NCBI RefSeq assembly: GCF_030463565.1
Contig: NC_134644.1
Location: 133,173,388-133,237,387 of the forward strand
Length of the DNA: 64,000 bases
Origin: Pelecanus crispus
Lineage: Eukaryota > Chordata > Aves > Pelecaniformes > Pelecanidae
Direction: 5' to 3'
The notes beneath the pieces are model-generated. The model ran no database searches. It saw nothing but the letters and a program-made list of their open reading frames with translations, and was not told the origin of the DNA. Of this stretch, positions 59,512 through 64,000 are shown in pieces. The position numbers and the translations under genes are program-made. Every line of letters begins with the position of its first letter. Positions within the stretch are counted from its first letter, which is position 1.

Positions 59512-62500
59512 GAAGCAGAGCAAAGGGGGCAAAGGGCTGAGTATCATGGAGAAGCCCACCATCCCCAACTGATACTCCACTCCCACCCCAGAGCTTGGGA
59601 TGGAAACCAATGTCCCTGAATTTCATTATTCTGCTATCAGGCAGAGGCTAAGAAATCCCCTGGCAAAAGGAGATGTACCGCATTTCTCTGCAATGTTCTA
59701 TTCTGGCTATTCCAGCATCTCAAATGGCCAAGATGGGTACAGTGAATTCAACTCCAAGTCTGGTCAACTCAGCTATAACATGGCATATGTCCATTCCTTT
59801 GCTTTTCAGAAAAATGAAGGCTTGCAAATAAAAGCAAAAAACCATACACAAACACTCACATACAAGCCCTACACTCACTAGTTGTTTAAAAACTGGAAGT
59901 AGTTCATGAAAAAAGTGGCAGAATCAGTGTTCAAAAGTTAGGAAACTCATAGAGCAGCTGCTCTGGGAGGTGTGAGGAACCTGCTGAGCTGGAGACAGGG
60001 GACCTGAGCAGCACCCTTGCCTGTCTGTGCCTGCCTCTTCCCACAGGCAGAGTCCTATGGGAGGGGAGAAGGAAGAAAGTTTGATAATTGGTTAGCTCCT
60101 ATCATTTGGATAGCAAGAGGATGTCCTGATGTGATGTGAAGCACAATTGAACATCTCATAGCTGCCAGCCAGCTGACCCTTAAGTCACTGGAGCTCTGCT
60201 ATGAACATGAAGGGGGTAATATTGGTCAAATACTCTGAAAAATGAAGTTCTAGATGTCTCAAGCAGGACACCCAAAATTACTGAAAACCTGATTTCACAA
60301 CTATTTAGTTGTGTTTGAAAATATGGACAATACAAACTTCCTGCTCCAGCGTATTACTGAGAATTTCTTTACACTAAAACACTGCTGGGATAAGCAGCAC
60401 AGAAAATCCTATAAAGAAGCAAGGTTAAACAACATGCAGTAAATACAACACAGGAGCTCCCAGGGTGAACACCTGATTATAAGCATCTGAAATGAGACTC
60501 ACACAGAGTGCGGTATAAAGTATAAAACGTACAATGTGAGGAAATTATTACTATTGTATTAAAGCATTTTTGGAAAAGGTATGTTACTTTTGGCATGTCT
60601 TAACTTTTGAGAATGAGGTCTTGGAATCTTAATAATATTCTCTAAAAGTAGCTTTTATGGATGATAATACAACACATGGGCATAAAAGACTAGATGGACT
60701 CCAAACAATCTTAATAATGTATTATATATATTTCTTCATGCTTACATACTTGTCTAAAGAACTACAAGTCTTCTGGTGCCATATAAATATTAAATAATGA
60801 TGATTTAGGATATACTGATATAATATTACATCTGGGTATTTTACATACTTATTCCAAAATGGTCTTGCTTTAGTTACATGCCAGCTCTGTTGGATTCATT
60901 GAGCGTGTTCATGAGAGTAAGCAATTAGTACTCAGATTCATTAAGTTTATACTTTGATACTTTCCACACTAGAGGAAAACATTACATTATGGGCAGAATT
61001 TAAATAATCGCTTAAAAGTTAAGAAAATGCTTCAGTGCTTTTCTGACTAACAACAAATTTAAATATATGCACAAATGGCTTCATGCACTGACTGATCAAC
61101 AATCTTTTTTCTAAAAACGAACCTCAGAAAGTGCCATAATATACTTTTTTCTCTTTGCAAAAAAATAAAACCAAAACAAAAATCTCAGTTTTTTTATGTG
61201 CCATTTCAAAATTAAGCTATATAGAGTGTTATGTAAACAGTCCATGATGTGCTGAATAATGACATCCAAGTTATTTTCACAAGTGAAAAGTTAGCTTCAT
61301 GCATTTCTTCAAAACCTACTGGAATATTTTGAGCTTTTTAGACCTATTGTTTGGCAATAAGCAGGCTATTTAAAAAAATATTGTTTGTGGGCATGTGATA
61401 CCATTTCTGAAGGCAATGAGTATTTCCAGAACCAAACAGCCCTAAGACAGAAATTGAAGGTACCCTGTAAATCACTTTAACTAAATGCATTAGTATTTAT
61501 GATGGTAGCTGTAAAATTAAAATGCATAAGACACAACCCCCAAAAATGAATGAGGTGACACCCATATTTCAGACTTTAAAATTCAGAGCAAACACTGACC
61601 AAATACTAAGATAATGTAGAAAGCTGCATGAAAGGTCCTTGTACGGCTACTCATATAGTCTTCCCCTGAAAATGTGTACAAATTAATATAATATACAGAG
61701 AAATATAGTGCAGGACCCCAAAAACATTTAAAACTAACAGCAAGTTCTACTCATGTCATATATGCCAGTCCTTCATACTGCCATCTTTACCTCTAAAATT
61801 AATTTTATTTATGTAAGAACAAAATACATCTAAATTTGTTTTGACAGACCCAAACCAAATGATTCTAACTGGTATGATTCTGAAGTTGCTCAACTGGTTT
61901 TTCGCATTGACACAGTGCAGTAATTTCACAGTCTTCTGCATATTTTAAAGTCTATTACAAATTTTAAACCATCTATTAGAAAATTATGGGCATTAAGAAT
62001 GTTTGTACAAATAGTTTAGAAAATTGCTACTAGCTGTGTACTGGGGATACACTGCTGTGTTCCAGTGTAAGAGCCTTACAGTGACCTATGCTGTGCTCAC
62101 ACAAATTCCTTGCTGGATGTAAAATGGAAATTTACACTTTCTTACGAAAATTTCCTGTGTGAGCTAAGCTTGACATTTTCTGTACTGTGATTGCAAGGTA
62201 AAAAGCAGTACTTAAAAAAAAAAACAAACCAAAACCTAGGCATTTTGGGTAATGATATGTTTTTTTCCCTTATAGGTAGAATGGTGACTGCCTGGCATGG
62301 CATGTTTGTGATATTGAGGTCTTTTCACCAGTACCTCCTTCCTCTGTTGAACTGCAATGATATTTTCAGCCTGGAGAAGTCTCTATGACCAGAAGGAAAA
62401 GGATATCTTTTCATGGAGAGATGACTGTGTTTATTGAGCATTTGCACCTTAAACCTAAGTTTAAGGTGATAACAAACAAGGCTATTTGCACTAAATACTA

Positions 62501-62585
62501 TGGTGCTCAGCACCATGTAAATGCTGAAAATGGTTTGCAATATGTCACTATATATATGTGTGTACGTATATACATTATGTGTTAC

Positions 62586-62666
62586 CTTGGATACAAGGCT
62601 TGCTCTGTAGGCAGCTAACTGCTTCAGATATTCCTTCTTGGCAGCTTCAGTTTTCTTTTTGTATAC
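62586..62666 (-). CDS. TOX: TOX exon 6 (end of HMG box)
   Basis: An 81-nt exon, exactly 27 codons, reading [11 protein letters not shown]...YRASLVSK on the minus strand. The acceptor is a T-rich run ending TTTTTAG at 62667 and the donor is AAG|GTAAC at 62585. The peptide matches the third helix and C-terminal tail of the TOX HMG box as I know it from human TOX. The HMG box is a DNA-bending domain, and TOX is a nuclear factor acting in CD4 T-lineage, NK and ILC development and in T-cell exhaustion. This exon carries only the end of the box, a lysine-rich helix; the first two helices belong to exon 5, outside the window. Both exon boundaries are phase 0. TOX2, TOX3 and TOX4 share similar boxes, so the assignment to TOX itself rests mainly on the next exons. 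Confidence 0.95.
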
Positions 62667-64000
62667 CTAAAAACAAAGAGTGTCACATTGGTAAATTAAT
62701 CTGGTTTTGTTTTTATATATCACTTGTGTGTCTCATGCATCTTGATAAAGTCTTTCTAAGTAAACAGCCTTTCCTCCTCATATTGTTTAAAGAGTGAAAT
62801 AATAAACATCAAATATTGTAAAGAAAATATTTTTCCAACTGTGAAACACCTTTTAACTACCCAGCAGTACTGAAAAAGCAATATCCCTCATAGCATCTCA
62901 GGTTTAATTGTTCAAAGTGAAGTGTGGGGTGTACTTGCAAATGGGACCTTTAGGGATGGAGGAAGGCAGACGTGGGCCTCTCTACTGGCTTCCACTTGTG
63001 AGACGAGTTACAACCCTCTGGGGCAGATGAGAATGTGCAGAAAGACATTTGAGCTAAATGAAGGAGGAGATGATGGCACCACACAGATCAGCCAAGAGGC
63101 TTTCTCTCTTCCCTGGATAAACTGTTGGGGGCAGTCAAAGAAGCTTCAAAAGGAGCTGCTAAGGATAATAAATCATGTTAGTCATTATTCCAGTCTTGAT
63201 CCCATATCAGTCTAATTAACTTCTCAGGAGCATGGATCTATTTCTGTACATTTCTCTCAACTCACCAAATTATTTTAAATGCGGTATGTGCACAATCTCA
63301 TAATAGATTAAAGAGCTTGGAGAATCACTTCAATTTTGCCCAAACTTCAAGATCAAAGATTATCTGCAGGGTTAGGCAGGACCCCATAGCACTACAGTTA
63401 GAAAAGTGTATGTAGATATTTAGGGTTGAAAGTTTTCAGGAGGAGAACCAGTTTCTGACCTGCGCAGCCTAGCTAATGACTTGCTGTTAGCCATGTCAGT
63501 GACAAATTTGGGAACAAGTCAGCATTTCTCTTTGCAAATATTATAATGAGTTTCTCACTGCTTCATGTTTTGGTTTTGGTTTTTTTTTTTCTAAAAGGGT
63601 AGACTTAGGAGCCATGCAAGCATCTTGGCTTCACGTAACTAAGCAGGATTGACTCTTAGCTTTCCATGTTGCAGGGAAAACCATAAAAAAAATCCCAATG
63701 GAAGGTTTAAAAGTAAGAGAGACAAATAAAGGGCAAGTAAATTTACTTTTTTTATTGCTGTTATATTTCACAATTTTTGAGTCACATGCCCAGGGCAGAG
63801 ATTAATTCATGTGTTCATGGGCATTTGGGATTCACAATATTACACGAAAAGGAACTGCAGCTTTCAGTTTCTGCTGTCCACTTCTCCAGTCAAGTGCACA
63901 ACCTTGGCAGCTGCGGAAAGCCTCCATGAAGAGAGTAAAGACTATCCACCTTCCCCCGACCACTCCACACCGCCTAGTTAACTGGGCTATTGATTCAAAG
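62667..64000 (-). other. TOX: TOX intron 5, 3' part
   Basis: Sequence upstream, in TOX sense, of the exon 6 acceptor. No exon 5 was found: its expected minus-strand peptide (FFRDTQAAIKGQ, FGEVSKIVASMW) is absent, so the intron extends past the window end. No repeat or other element was recognised here. Confidence 0.8.

Larger units (their letters stand above)
51603..62585 (-). other. TOX: TOX intron 6
   Basis: A 10,983-nt intron bounded by AAG|GTAAC and TCTCAACAG|AGC. It contains a MIR-like relic near 51975-52115, a CTCF-like motif at 54889-54903, a poly(A) run near 55150-55181, an LTR-end fragment at 55341-55427, an A/T-rich alternating tract at 58070-58212 and the 251-nt purine tract at 59265-59515. 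The remainder is single-copy A/T-rich DNA in which I see nothing specific. Confidence 0.9.

Noticed and set aside
59165..59626. Long open frames on both strands rich in GEGE/GREGK or LPFPS repeats
   Set aside because: They are the automatic translation of the (GGGAA)n/(GGGGAA)n arrays, whose units contain no stop codon in any frame.
1..64000. CRISPR arrays, operons, phage or other prokaryotic defence systems
   Set aside because: The window is avian nuclear DNA. No spaced direct-repeat array and no compact gene clusters are present.
62667..64000. TOX exon 5 (first part of the HMG box)
   Set aside because: The expected peptide segments were looked for on the minus strand and not found; the exon must lie beyond the window.

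Overview
The window is vertebrate nuclear DNA, almost certainly from a bird and probably a neoavian species. The case rests on three things: CR1 LINE 3' ends with the (ATAGAATC)n tail, a solo endogenous-retrovirus LTR of a family I know from bird genomes, and intron-rich structure with conserved exons. No bacterial or phage features were seen.

The one recognisable protein-coding gene is TOX (thymocyte selection-associated HMG-box factor), on the minus strand. The window holds its last four coding exons: 62586-62666, 51216-51602, 42049-42200 and 39706-39742. They join in frame at consensus GT/AG sites to give 657 coding nt, that is 218 residues plus a stop. Numbered on the human nine-exon model from memory these are exons 6 to 9. 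They encode the end of the HMG box, the Pro/Gln/Met-rich C-terminal region and the end ...DKALYLT. A 3' UTR of about 2.2 kb probably runs down to about 37500, where two AATAAA hexamers lie. The N-terminal half and most of the HMG box lie beyond 64000.

Layout: 1-37500 is the 3' flank of TOX and holds no recognisable gene. In mammals the next gene on this side is NSMAF. The flank contains CR1 copies, one solo LTR with a 5-bp target-site duplication, ancient LINE and MIR-like relics, simple repeats, and several single-copy stretches that look like conserved regulatory DNA. 37500-39742 is the terminal exon. 39743-62585 is introns 8, 7 and 6, with a decayed LINE relic in intron 7, an LTR-end fragment in intron 6, and a 251-nt pure purine tract in intron 6 that switches from a 5-bp to a 6-bp repeat. 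62667-64000 is the 3' part of intron 5.

I found no novel multi-gene system. The observations most worth a second look are the compound purine tract, the candidate regulatory blocks around TOX (one with a 16-bp perfect palindrome), Pumilio-type sites in the 3' UTR (one overlapping the poly(A) signal), and two unexplained long open frames.
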